Of a stretch of DNA of 64,000 nucleotides, positions 48,580 to 60,090 are shown piece by piece (within the stretch, counting starts at the first letter, position 1; each line of letters begins with the position of its first letter). The translations under genes were made by a program, and so were the position numbers. The notes under the pieces were generated by a model. It had not been told where the DNA came from, made no database searches, and saw nothing but the letters and a program-made list of their open reading frames with translations. Location: NCBI GenBank assembly GCA_030063045.1, contig JAQSEB010000131.1:372001-436000 (forward strand). The letters run 5' to 3'. Source of the stretch: Pratylenchus scribneri (taxonomy: Eukaryota > Nematoda > Chromadorea > Rhabditida > Pratylenchidae).

Positions 48580-51048
48580 AGAGAGGAAATAAATATTATT
48601 CTAAAATTGCCTTAATTATATTGAAATGGAAAATATTTATATTAATAAATTAGACAACGAAAAATTTTTTTAAAAATTGATTTAATTCTCAAATACAAAT
48701 TTTATGATAATATATTAATAATAAATCTTTAAATTAAAATTTTCTAATACAAAAGATATTTCATGACAAACCATGAATTTTAAGATTCGATCAATAAATT
48801 AAAAATTAAATTTATATTTCAATTAGAAAAAAATAAAAATATGTAAAATATTTAAAATGTAATTTTTTCAATTGCAGATTTAATTAAAAATAATTTCCGA
48901 AATGAAATATTAAAATTAAATGAAAAATTCTAACAATAAATTATAATAAAAGGAAAAAACGAAAGAAAAATTTTTATGACAATATATAGCAATAAAATTT
49001 ATTACAGAAAAAAATAATTATATTAATTTTATTAAATTAACTTGAATTATAAAAAAATATAATAATTTTATATATTATATTAATAGTTAAAAAAATCCAA
49101 TCAAATGATTGAATGAATTCAAAATATGGATAATAAATATGCAGTTATAATATATTTTTAAAATTGATTTAAAAAATTTAAAATTTCCATTATATTAAAA
49201 TTATATTGAATATAATAAAAAATTATATCAATTTATGAATTCCGATTCTGCTATAAAATCTACTTTATCTATTTTATAAAAACGAAGCCTATATTTAAAA
49301 AAAATTTGGATATTCACTTCCAATTATAATGTTTAAAGTAGAAAATTATTATATTTTGTTAACCATTAATACTACTCCTGACGGAATGAAAACCTACATT
49401 GTGCAATTGATTTATAATTAAGAAATTTTTACTCATATTTAGAAAAAAAAAGAGATTTGTTAATTATAAATAATTAGAAAAAAATGAATTCAATAATAAA
49501 AATTTTATAAAAATCTTATTTTTATATTTAATAATAGACATAAATTTAAACTTCTATAAATTCATAACATATTAAGTAAAAATTATTCTAATAAAGAAAG
49601 TACATATCTATGAAAATCCACTTTTTCACTTAAACAATTTTTAATACTTCTAAAAGGAAATAGATAATACACGAAAGACAAGAAAAAAGTAATATAGAAG
49701 GACAATTAAAATTTTGTGAATAAATTTTTATAAATTGAGGAATTAATTTTATATCTATGGCAGGAAATGCGGAATATTTTTGGCAAAAATGTGAAATTGA
49801 TACTCTACAACAAATTTATCAAATATATTACTTGTTATCGAAATAAAGCCACAAAAATATATATTATATTGAAAATTAATAAAATATTTTTAATTTTTAT
49901 GATTTAAATTCAAAAAACCATTTAAATTTCTAGAAAAGAATTATAAAAAATTAAATAAAATTATTATTAATTATTAATGATATTGCAACTCTCTGAATTT
50001 TTAAAAACTCCGTAGTGATGATAAACAATAAAAAAGAAATTTCCATTTTTTAACAAAAAATAAATGAATAGAAGTTAGAATTTTAATAAAATTTCTTGAT
50101 CAATATATACTGCATTTTATTTTTAAAAAAAATCAAAAAATTTGATATGACATTGGTTGAAATAAAAAAAATTTAAATTATTTTATATATTACTCAATGC
50201 ACAAAATATTTATATTATTTCATCTAATATTTTTCTTTAAAAAAGAAAAAGTAAACTGAATTATTTGAAAATAAAATTTTAATTCTGAAAATTGAAATAG
50301 CTATATAAAATCAATTAAATAAAAATAACTTATTGTAGAAACCTAAATAAGTTAGATCTTCATAAAAAAGGAAATAATGAGAAAAAAATATTTTATATGA
50401 TTTTTAATCATTTAGGAATTAATATAATATTGAAAATTAATTAAAATATTATTCGAATAATAAAATATAGCAATTATTACGTCAAATGATATATTGGATA
50501 ATAATTTAAATTATTTTGCGAATAATAGAGGCGCATTCAAATGGAAAATAAAAAATTTTGTTAATATTTCAATAAATAAATAAATTAGGATTTTATACTA
50601 AAAGTTTAATAAAATATTAAAAAAAGGAAAATAAATTACTTTAGAAAAAAAAATAAATTAATAAAAAAATCTAAATTTAAAAATTTAATTAAATTATATT
50701 AATATATATATATAAATGAAAAAATATATTTTTTAAAAAAAATTTATATTCGGTAAGAATAATTTTAGAAAATTAATATTATTTTAATTTCACTGATGAA
50801 ATCATAAATATAATATTTTATTTTAATAATAACGATTTTAAAAAATGGAATAATTTTATTAACATATTCGAGAATTTATTTCAGTATTAACATAGTGAAA
50901 AATATTATTACAAGAAAATAAGAAAAAATTGAATAAATGTAGCAAATGAATCGATCATATTGATGTTTTAGTTATAAAGTACATCATTTTATATTATACA
51001 TTGACTTTTACAGTATCATAACTTTATCCTTTAAAAATAAAATAAAAG

Positions 51049-51192
51049 AATTTTAAATTTAGGAAAACTGACTAAAATCTATAAATTTCCCTCAATATAT
51101 AAAATCTAAATTATTAATAAAAAATTTTAAATTTAGGAAAACTGACTAAAATCTATAAATTTCTCTCAATATATAAAATCTAAATTATTAAA
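51049..51192. repeat. 74-bp tandem duplication
   Basis: Two adjacent copies of a 74-bp unit beginning AATTTTAAATTTAGGAAAAC, differing by one clear substitution (TTTCCCTC versus TTTCTCTC). Recent slippage or unequal exchange. Confidence 0.9.
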
Positions 51193-51440
51193 AATAAAGT
51201 GTTTTGAAAAATATTCTTTGGAAAGAACTATCATTTTTATAAAGCTATTACTAAAATTTATTTTAAATTATATTTTATTTGCAAAAAGTTACATTGAAGA
51301 AAAAAATAAAGCAGTGAAAAGTTAAATAATAAAAATGATATTATATTAAAATCACTGAGAAAAAATTGGGTAGAAATTTTATGCAGGAATTTAAGTTATA
51401 CAAAATTTAATCATAAATAGTAATCTGAAATCTTTGATGA

Positions 51441-51608
51441 AGATCAATTTTTCAGGAATTAAATCCGCAATTTAATACCCAATCAAAAAAAAATTCTATA
51501 TCCAATCAAAACTCTTTATCCGATAAAACAAAAGTTATCGAGGCATACTCAAATTCCGTCAAATATGGCTCAACTATCTATCTTCTCTCTCTTCTTAAAG
51601 GAGATTAA
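51441..51608 (+). other. Unidentified 55-codon open island
   Basis: Reads SIFQELNPQFNTQSKKNSIS, then NQNSLSDKTKVIEAYSNSVK and YGSTIYLLSLLKGD. TTTTTCAG (51,446-51,453) before GAATTAAATCC is a good splice acceptor, but no donor follows the island. Could be a terminal exon or a fragment. Confidence 0.35.
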
Positions 51609-51735
51609 TTAAAGAATTAATTTTAAAACATAATTAAAACATAAAAAATTTTAAAAAAATTACAAAGAATAGCAATTGATTGAAATTAGTAAATTTAATA
51701 TGAATTTAAAATCACGCTGCAGCAATAGATCCTAA

Positions 51736-51894
51736 ATTTTTAGTGAACACGGCCTTTCGCCGCAACCTCCAATGACCGCCGATGAACAAAATCGAATTCG
51801 GGCTATTCAAGAATCGGCTCTTCCATTTTATAGATGGCAACATTATTTGGTTTATGATTAAGGCGAAGAATTAATATTAATAGAAGGATATTGA
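51736..51894 (+). other. GC-rich exon-like island, frame broken by one TAA
   Basis: ATTTTTAG|TGAACACGG is a good acceptor at the left edge. The frame reads SEHGLSPQPPMTADEQNRIR, AIQESALPFYRWQHYLVYD, TAA (51,859), then GEELILIEGY and TGA. The CG-containing text is unlike anything within several kb. A donor-like GT lies at GTTTAT (51,850). Not identified, but one of the most gene-like islands present. Confidence 0.4.
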
Positions 51895-53583
51895 AAAATT
51901 TTTTAATATATCCAACAGCTATGGGTAAAAATGGGCGATATTAAAATTTCTTCTATAAATATAAAATGATAAAAATTAAGATAAATTTTATAGCAATTTA
52001 TTACAAGCAAATTTAAGAAAAGTATTAAATTTTATTTAAAATTATAACCATCATTAAATCAAAATATAAAAAAATAAAAACAAAATACCAATTTATCCAT
52101 TAATAAATTAATGTTAATTAAAATTTAAAAAAATATATATTTATACTTACAAAAGTTGTTATTTTATTTAAAAAATTGAAATTACCTTGATTATTTGTTT
52201 AATGAATATGTTAAAAAATGTGGTATTATTAATAGCAATTCAGAAATATTTTAAAAATGAAATTAAACTAATAAATAAAATTTTTAAAAATTTATTATTT
52301 TAGTTTATGTAAATTAAAAAATTATTAATATTAAATAATTACATTGATATATTTAAAAAACAAATAGAAATTATTTATAATTAAAATTTATTTTAATAAA
52401 ATCTAAAATGAGGGCTCGAAATGGAAATCAATTAAATTGAATAAGAGTCTATAAAAAATTTTCAAAAATACTCATTCTATCTTGTTCCACCATAGGTACG
52501 AAATATTTTTTCATTCAAAATCAAAAGAATTTTAAATTTTCTAAAATATTTTTCATAAAATTCCAATGAAGATAAGAAAATAATAATTTGAAGGATGTTT
52601 TTCAGCTAAAATAATTGAAACACACATCACCAAACATATTTATTTTATAATATGTTTCATGAATTATGTAAAAATTTTATAAATAATTATTTAAATTCTC
52701 TTATTATTTATTCGAAAACAACAATAAATACAATTTAATAATTATATATTTAACTAAATTTTCTAAGATATCGAATAATTCGTCATTATCAATCATATAT
52801 TCGGGAATGAACACTAAAAAAATAAAATGATAATTTAAAATATAAAATAAATGCAGAAATCTATTATGTATTGTTCCTTTTCGCAAAGAATATTTTAATG
52901 AAGAAATAAAATTTATGAAGAGGTAGCTTAAATATGCACAGCTAGAACACAATTTTTATTGGAAATCTATTTTTGATCAAATTTGACTTTGTAAGGATAA
53001 AATACGGTGATCAAATAGATTTGTAAGGGGGTTTGATAAGAGTGTCCAAATGTATAAAATTTGTTAAATTTTATTACAAATAAATTAAAAATTTTCCTTA
53101 TAATATACTAATAATTATAATTAACTTAATTTTTAATTTTTAATTTCTTAAAAATAAGATATATTATTAAAATTTTAATATTTTTTTATATTATTTTTGA
53201 AATTAGAGAAAAATATTCAAATAAAACCATAAATTTTAAAATTGTAATAAATATTATATGAGAATAAAATAAATTCTCATCTGGTTATGTTATCTGCTTG
53301 CTTATATAAAATATTTAAAATATGAATTGAATAAAATTTGTTTAAAAATTTGCTCATGAATTTATTCATGTGAACAAAAATAAAGCATTAAAATGGTAAT
53401 TTATTTAAAAGATATAATATTTTATTAAAATATTATGTAAAAAATCGTAAAAAAAAATTAATTATTATTTATTCAAAATTAAATAAATTGAAACTAATAT
53501 AAATTGATTAATTATTCTATGATATTAAATTTAAAAATAAATTACTATTATTTATTTATTGTATTAAGATAAAAGTAACAAAT

Positions 53584-53736
53584 ATGATTTTATTTGTAAT
53601 GACATTAATCAATTCAGAACGCCCAATTCTGATCACCATTATCTCCATTTCCATCTCAATATCTTCTAAAGAAAATGCTAACAGATTTAAATTTTTTAAT
53701 TCAAATACAACATTAATATGGAGAAGATATTTTTAA
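53584..53736 (+). CDS. Hypothetical 50-codon open frame
   Basis: Starts at ATG (a second ATG follows at 53,599). Reads MTLINSERPILITIISISIS then SKENANRFKFFNSNTTLIWR. A hydrophobic Ile/Ser stretch near the N-terminus could be a membrane segment. Another frame over the same island is partly open. Unidentified. Confidence 0.25.
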   Translation: MILFVMTLINSERPILITIISISISISSKENANRFKFFNSNTTLIWRRYF

Positions 53737-54532
53737 TCGTTGATTAATTTTATTATGTTTCATATTAAAAAATAATAAAATTTTTAATAAATATGAATAA
53801 AGTGATTGACATAATTAATTAAAAAAAATTTATAGTTAATTCATGCTGGAAATTTCTTCCAAAAAATAAATTTAAACATAATAATTGATAATAATGAATG
53901 TGTTTCATCAGCTTTGTTTTTCAATCTTTCATTTGAATTCTATAGAATTAACATAAGTGAGCACGACTTAAATTTAGAAAATTGTATTAGAAAATTTTAG
54001 CATCTATAGTAAAAATGGCAGCAATCACCATCGGAAATAAAAATTTAAATTATATATTTAAAGATTTTTGAATATTAATATGAAAAATGTTGATATTATG
54101 ACTTTTTACAATAAATTTTTAAAAATTAAAATAATTTTAAAAGATTTTATTATTATTAATATTATAAATTAATTTATTTTAAATAAAATTTAAATATTTT
54201 ATATACGAAAAACTGCATGGATCACATATTAGAATTAGCCATTTAGTATTATGGATAAATAAATTAATGTTTAATAAAATAAGAGAAGTTGATTAAAAGT
54301 GAGTCTCAGAATATATAAAAAATATTAAAATTATTTTTTCAATGAAATCGTTAAAGTATGAATTAGTCTATGAATTTAAAATATTATTGATGGATTTAAT
54401 TTATTCAAAAAACAAGTATGTAAAAAAATGAAAATTAATTAAGTGTTCAAAAGGCGCAACAATAAAGAAGAAAAAATCATTATTTATTGTATTGTTAAAC
54501 CATAAAAATTATACAAAATGCATGCACAATAA

Positions 54533-54685
54533 ATGGGTACAATTTTTCAAAATCATTTTATAAATGAGCATGACATAATTGATCTTCTAAAGTTTTCTTT
54601 TCTAAGGAAATGTTATGAAAGTTACCTGATATGCTCAATTAATTTGGTAGCGATAAAATTTAAAAATACAATAATAAAAATATAA
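54533..54685 (+). CDS. Hypothetical 50-codon open frame
   Basis: ATG-initiated; reads MGTIFQNHFINEHDIIDLLK, FSFLRKCYESYLICSINLVA and a Lys/Ile tail. It overlaps the end of the previous small frame (54,440-54,567) in another phase. Protein-like composition; no family recognised. Confidence 0.3.
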   Translation: MGTIFQNHFINEHDIIDLLKFSFLRKCYESYLICSINLVAIKFKNTIIKI

Positions 54686-55397
54686 ATTAAAAAGAAAATA
54701 ATGGACTATAGTTTCTTTATCATAAAATAAATCATTTAATCAATTAATTATTTTAATAAATTTTAAAAAGAATTTTTTTCAGAAAATATGTTAAAATATT
54801 TTATAATGAAAATATTGATTATAACGAAATGTTCTCTTATAATAGTAGCTAAATTATAAAAAATATAGCAAGATGAGCAAGATTTATGCAAAACACCCTT
54901 TTTAAAATTAATTAAAGAAGGAAAAATTTAAAATCTAATTTATAAGAAATTAAAAAAAAATATTAAATAAATTATTATTAATACAAATTCTGAAAGAATT
55001 TTCTTTGATTTTCCTGAAAATCGTCAAGAAAAACAGAAATTATGATCTTTAAATTAAAAATTAACAGAATCAAAATAATTTAAAAATTATAGCAATTAAA
55101 ATATAAATTATATATTTCTGAAAATTATAAAAAAATTTCAAACTAGAATAAAGTTTTTATATTATTATTAATTTGTTTAATTTATTTATAAATTTTTGCC
55201 TTGCACTAATTAAAAAATATCGGATTAAAATATTTAAATTTAGCATAAATGAACACATCTACGGTATTTAATTTCTAAAGAATACTATTTAGACGTTTCA
55301 ATTGTAAATAATAAAGATAATTAATTGAAACATTACTAAAAATATGAAAGAATTAAAAATTAAAATTTTATAAATTGAAAATTATCAAAAGAGTAAG

Positions 55398-55532
55398 ATG
55401 AAAAGCTTAAGATGGATGTCAAAAAATAGTATCAATAAACACTCATTATATTCACACTTTTCTCTTTGTCGCTCATATCTCGGTGCGCTTGCGCACATAA
55501 ATTTTAAATTCGTTAAAAAGTTAAAATCTTAA
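55398..55532 (+). CDS. Hypothetical 44-codon open frame
   Basis: ATG-initiated; reads MKSLRWMSKNSINKHSLYSH then FSLCRSYLGALAHINFKFVK. The DNA contains CGGTGCGCTTGCGCAC, strikingly GC-rich for the surroundings and partly palindromic. Unidentified. Confidence 0.3.
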   Translation: MKSLRWMSKNSINKHSLYSHFSLCRSYLGALAHINFKFVKKLKS

Positions 55533-55869
55533 AAATTTAACATAGAATGTAATGTATAAAAAAATTTATTAATAAAATAGAAATAATCAAAAATTATTTT
55601 ACAAAATTTTCAGATATATATGGTGAATTAAATATCGAGAATGGATTCGATACATTTACATAAATTTTAAAAAAAATTTATAAATTATAAAAAATGTATA
55701 AATATCTTTCTACAATTAAAAAAAAAATAAGTAAAATTTAAGCAACCACAATGCAATCCAATACTATGAATTTTCCGAAGCAAATGCTCATAAAAAAGAT
55801 ATTTTTCAAAGAATAGTTTAACAAAATTAATTTTTAAAAATTTCATTTAAAAATTCCAATAAAAAGATC

Positions 55870-56035
55870 TCAATAAAAATTGAAAGAAAAATCTCCTTGA
55901 CATTAGAAGAAAAAAGTCTAATTGTAATCAAAAATTAAAATTTTGGATGAGGATTTTACAGATTTTACATGGGAAATCGAAATTAAATCAGAAGCTTTTT
56001 ACTTTAATAAATCTAAAAATTTAAATTTTTTAGAC
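55870..56035 (+). pseudogene. CENP-B/pogo-like helix-turn-helix trace
   Basis: One frame reads KIERKISLTLEEKSLIVIKN. This resembles the first helix of the CENP-B N-terminal domain in pogo/Tigger transposases (basic, then L-T-L-E-E-K-x-x-(I/V)-I-K). It stops immediately after. A second frame over the same island stays open for 47 codons (LLDIRRKKSNCNQKLKFWMR), so the call is weak. Confidence 0.25.
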
Positions 56036-56398
56036 TTAAACAGAGAAAGAATATAAAAAATTTTAATTTTACAAAAGATTATATTTTGATTATTTGCTTC
56101 AAAAAATGAAAGAAATGTTTCAACAATTAATGGTTTAATAATAAAGGAAGAAAAAATATTTAATACAATTAAATTTATATAATTAAATTAATTTTAATAA
56201 TGTAAAAAAATTAATATTATAATTTTTATAAATAAGATCATAATAAAATTAATTTTAAATCAAAATAAATAATTAATTAAAAACAACATTATATTTTTTC
56301 TAATAAATTTATCAATTATTTTATTTCAAGTAAATTTTATACATAAATTCATGCCAAACAAAAATACTTCAATGATATTCGTTTTTTTATAGAGCTAA

Positions 56399-56599
56399 AA
56401 AACTACATCATCGCTTATAATAAAAAGTAAAGTAATAATATTCAAAGAATTTGATGCTGAGAAATTAGAAAATTTTTTGAATGCTGGAAAAATGACAATG
56501 GCAAAAGTTCATGTATTAGATAATCTTTATTTTAAATTTTCAAATTATATTAAAATTGAAAAAAAAAGAAATAAAAAATTAAGGAATGTAAAAAATTAA
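56399..56599 (+). other. Unidentified 66-codon open island
   Basis: No start codon before residue 34. Reads KTTSSLIIKSKVIIFKEFDA, EKLENFLNAGKMTMAKVHVL and DNLYFKFSNYIKIEKKRNKK. The stretch from FKEFDA to VHVLDN is clearly protein-like; the tail is A/T-derived. Possibly an exon or transposon fragment. Confidence 0.35.
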
Positions 56600-56921
56600 T
56601 GAATATTTTACCGTAAAAATAGCAAGAAGATGCCAATATAAATTTATATTAAAAATTTATTTAATATAAAAGAATGAAAAAATAAAAAAGAATAATCCGC
56701 AATTAATAATTTATATTATAGCATTGTTTTTTATTAAAATTAAAATAAAATGTCTAAGAAAAGATTAAATATGTGAAAAAATATATTTAGATAATTTAAA
56801 TAAATATTTTTTTTTATAAATCATATAATTCTACTAGTAAAGAATTTGTTTATTTATATTTAATAAAAATTAATAAATTATAATAAAATATGCACAAAAA
56901 ATAAAATAAAAGCCCCATATA

Positions 56922-57068
56922 ATGGAGACAAGAAATGTATTGAAAAATGAAAACCGAATAATCACTATTAAATCTTATGGATTAAAAAGAGTTTACATTA
57001 CTATTGATGGAATAATATTAGATAATGACAATAACTCTATTATTCATGATTATATACCATTCATATAG
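56922..57068 (+). CDS. Hypothetical 48-codon open frame
   Basis: ATG-initiated with an upstream in-frame TAA. Reads METRNVLKNENRIITIKSYG, LKRVYITIDGIILDNDNNSI and IHDYIPFI. The VYITIDG-IILDND pattern suggests beta-strands with an acidic turn. The frame is clean end to end, making it one of the better small-gene candidates in the desert. No family recognised. Confidence 0.35.
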   Translation: METRNVLKNENRIITIKSYGLKRVYITIDGIILDNDNNSIIHDYIPFI

Positions 57069-58364
57069 GTTTCTATTGTATATTATAATAAATTTTTAAA
57101 TTGTTAAATAAAAGTTTAAAGAAAAAAGAGAAAGAATGAAATTTTATTTTAAAAAATTAATTTGATGGAATAAATAAAATAAAATTTGTAATATTATATA
57201 ATGTAATATTTAAAATCATAAAATAGGTAGAATTAAATCGACCAGCAGTATATTAAATTTAAATTAAAAATATTTTTCCTTTTGCTAAAATACATAATGA
57301 TGTTGTATATTACATCGATGTGTCCATTTATCTTAAAAGCCAAAAAATTTTTTTTATAAAATTAGAAATCATAGTGAATATATTATTAAATGAAAATATA
57401 AAAATAGTTAAATAAATATGGAAAAATTGTCTACAAAAATTGTTAGAAGAATCTTCAAAGTTATTATGGAAATAAAAATCTGAATCGAATAAATAATATT
57501 TTTAAAAAATTAAACAAAATAAAAAGATTAATTTGTTTAAAATTATTTATTCAAAAATATACTAACATAATAAATTTTTGGAAATTTGATTAAATATTAA
57601 AATGTATATAAAATTAAAAACATCAAAAATAAATAAATTTGATGACATAATTTTCTAAAATTTATTGCGAAATTAAAAATTAGGTCTAAATATGTTGATA
57701 TGCAGATAAATATTTTTTATATTGGAATACATTGGATAAAAAATTAAATAAATTAAAAATTTTAAAAATATTACTTAATATATTTGAAATTAAATTTAAT
57801 TTAAAAATAAGGACTATTTCAATAGTAGTAGAGCAATATCAAGAAAGTTTATTTAATAAAAATGTTACAGCAATCTGAAGATTGTGGCCGAATATATTGA
57901 AAACAGATATTAATCTAAATAATTGAAAAAAATGGCATTTAATTTTTTTATAAATAAAATATATTGTGGGTGGATGATGTAAAATTATTATAAATGAAAA
58001 AATTAGTTTATAAATTCTATAACTTGTAATGAACAGACACGCAACAAAGTCTAATATTAACATCACAAATAATTTATTAAAATTAATACAAAAATACAGT
58101 CAAATTAATTAATCGAAGAGAACAACACAGAAACCACACATTTGAATTTAAACCAATATTCTTCTATAATAATTATTAATATACAGTAAATGAATGATCT
58201 GGTCTATAATAAAAGCTGAGAAATTTTAATATTTAAAAATAAAATTTTTTTAAATATTACGAAAAATGGATCTTAAACTTTATTTAATAGAATTACAAAA
58301 TTCATAATAGAAATTGTAGTTTTTTTTGTAAGAATTAATACGATATTATTAAATGTAGACATAT

Positions 58365-58598
58365 ATGTATAGGGAGAAAAGGAAACTAATAAATAATCAA
58401 ACTGAATCGACAAATTTTGACAAGGCAAAAGCTTTTTTAAGACTAAATATTATTGAAAAAAGAGCAAATGATGGTCGTAATGTAATTTGTTTATTATATA
58501 GGACATTTAAACAATTAAAATTTTACAAAGAATGCAATGTTATTTTGAAGAATGAGCATCTGGCATTGCTAATGCTAAAAAAATCGATAAAAAATTAG
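58365..58598 (+). CDS. Hypothetical 77-residue frame, possible MULE spacer region
   Basis: Starts at ATG (MYREKRKLINNQTESTNFDK) and remains protein-like throughout, including RLNIIEKRANDGRNVICLLY and ILKNEHLALLMLKKSIKN. In FLYWCH-MULE transposases a helical segment of this character, with a K-x-x-A and a later run of hydrophobic helices, separates the zinc finger from the catalytic domain. A MULE catalytic fragment lies 0.9 kb downstream on the same strand. The link is inference from position and pattern. Confidence 0.35.
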   Translation: MYREKRKLINNQTESTNFDKAKAFLRLNIIEKRANDGRNVICLLYRTFKQLKFYKECNVILKNEHLALLMLKKSIKN

Positions 58599-59456
58599 AC
58601 CGACAATCCAATTTTGACTTTTAAATCCTCTAGCTTTAAATTTAATAAAAATTTAAATATGAATATAAGAGGGAAAAATAACATGGTTTTTAACTAAAAT
58701 TACTAAATATTAAAAAAATAATAATGATAGATTTAAATTTAAAATAATACAATTAATTTTTATAAAAAATTACATTTATAAAATGAACGAATTATTTATC
58801 GATTCAGAAAAATTTAAAGAAAGTCTTGCATATGTGGGCCAGCTACCATAGATTCGTTGCTATTGTACTTAATATTAAGATATATTATTTAATTTAATGC
58901 TCTATCAATTAATAACATTTCATTTAAATAATTAATACTCCAAATATGTTCTTTTGAGTCGTTAATAGGAAGAATCAGAAATATAAAAAAAATTAATTAA
59001 TTTTAAATTTTTTTAAAATTATTCTGCAGTAAATAATAATTTTAAAAAATTGTTTAAAAATTTCAAAAAAATACGAATTTATATAATCCTGAAATAAAAA
59101 TTATGAGTTTAAGAAAAATAAAATAATAAAAGACGTAGAAATATAACACGATTATCACTAAAAAATATTTTAATTTTAATTTTTTACTAATTTAAAAAGC
59201 TTTAAAAAACTGGAAAATATATATAATTAGAACTTAAATATCATAAATTTCTTGTTAAATGTGAAATTAATCATTATAAAAAATATTAAATTTATTTCAA
59301 AACATCATTAATCATATTTTTTGATAAATAATATAAATGTAAAATAAATTACAAAATTAGAATTTAGAATTAAATGAATATGAACATTTTTAATGCAATT
59401 ATAAAAAAAAACAAAAATTTAAATAAAATATATTTAAATAAAATTATTGATCTTGA
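58599..59456. other. AT-rich stretch between MULE-like pieces
   Basis: Contains one small ATG frame at 58,782-58,850 (MNELFIDSEKFKESLAYVGQ, ends at TAG). The rest is A/T with no feature I can support. Confidence 0.4.
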
Positions 59457-59555
59457 AATTTTATTAGAGATTTAACAAGTATCAAATTGGCGCATGCATT
59501 GCTGACGGGCAAAGAAATAAAATATTATGCTGAAGCATTCGATGTCTTTAAATGA
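59457..59555 (+). pseudogene. MULE transposase catalytic-core fragment
   Basis: Frame reads IRDLTSIKLAHALLTGKEIK then YYAEAFDVFK and TGA. Mutator-like transposases have a conserved stretch after the first catalytic Asp, with a hydrophobic strand, (F/Y)-A-L-(L/M)-x-x-K, then Y-x-x-x-(F/L)-x-x-(L/I/F)-K. The order and spacing fit well. Neither catalytic Asp is included and the frame dies immediately after. Probably a decayed element shared with the frame at 58,365. Confidence 0.5.
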
Positions 59556-59849
59556 AATATTTGAAGGAATTTAATTTATTTAAAGAAAAATTAGTCAATA
59601 ATGAAAAAATATTAAACAATTTAATATTTTATCTTAATACTAATTATATTTTATTTTTTGTAACACATACCAAAGACCTTTTTATTGATAATTCCATTTG
59701 AAAAAAGTGTAGAAAAAATACAGAATTTTTAAATAAATAATAATTTCAAAAAAGAAAAAAATTTTGAAGGTAATTAAAAGAAATTAATTTTAATTTAATG
59801 ATTAATAGAAATGAAAATTTAATGAAATTTTAATTTTTAAGAAAACAAA

Positions 59850-60090
59850 AATTGAGACCATGTTTGATATTGTCGCTTCTCAGCGATTTGTTAGGTTAGC
59901 CGATTGGCTAACTCTGCCCGCCCCGCCCCCTTCCCCTTTTTTCAAAGGCTTTAATCCACCATTTTTTCACTTGCAGTTCATCAACCACCACCAGCCAGCC
60001 CCAGTCTGTTCATTCTTACATTGGCCCCCCAAAAAACCAGTGTCGGATTGCAATGTCTCCTTGATCTAGCAGCCCCCTTTTTTTCCCCGT
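59850..60090. promoter_or_regulatory. Isolated GC-rich, promoter-like patch
   Basis: An abrupt 240-bp GC-rich patch in the AT desert. TTAGCC-GATT-GGCTAA (59,895-59,910) is a perfect 6-bp-arm palindrome containing an inverted CCAAT box (ATTGG). Directly after it comes CCCGCCCCGCCCCCTTCCCC, with Sp1-type GC boxes. A TTTTTTCACTTGCAG acceptor-like sequence follows at about 59,961-59,975. A 69-codon ATG frame (59,860-60,069, MFDIVASQRFVRLADWLTLP) is very Pro-rich and probably just reflects composition. No RNA gene fits. Confidence 0.4.

Larger units (their letters stand above)
46902..51440. other. AT desert with scattered islands
   Basis: Islands on the plus strand: 47,140-47,195 (RSFRELFSYEHNLMKFD), 47,221-47,305 (LELVDTYFRQILYYICPIYD), 47,808-47,860 (VIERNLNDLDMQQF), 48,337-48,579 (separate entry), 49,230-49,318, 49,329-49,421 (ATG frame, MFKVENYYILLTINTTPDGM), 49,757-49,846 (ATG frame, MAGNAEYFWQKCEIDTLQQI) and 50,500-50,585 (YFANNRGAFKWKIKNFVNIS). 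A 74-bp tandem duplication lies at 51,049. None is identified. Confidence 0.45.
51895..58364. other. AT desert with a run of small open frames
   Basis: Besides the frames listed separately: minus strand 52,450-52,510 (VPMVEQDRMSIFENF) and 52,704-52,952 (82 codons, EYMIDNDELFDILENLVKYI). Plus strand 53,890-53,960 (NVFHQLCFSIFHLNSIEL), 54,000-54,070 (ASIVKMAAITIGNKNLNYI), 54,205-54,296 (KLHGSHIRISHLVLWINK), 54,440-54,567 (KCSKGATIKKKKSLFIVLLN), 54,985-55,043 (NSERIFFDFPENRQEKQKL), 55,250-55,325 (LRYLISKEYYLDVSIVNNK), 55,740-55,822 (NHNAIQYYEFSEANAHKKD), 57,240-57,350 and 58,110-58,170 (RREQHRNHTFEFKPIFFYN). Confidence 0.45.

Noticed and set aside
57839..58066. 75-codon minus-strand frame
   Set aside because: Mostly A/T-derived hydrophobic residues; the plus strand over the same island is equally open.
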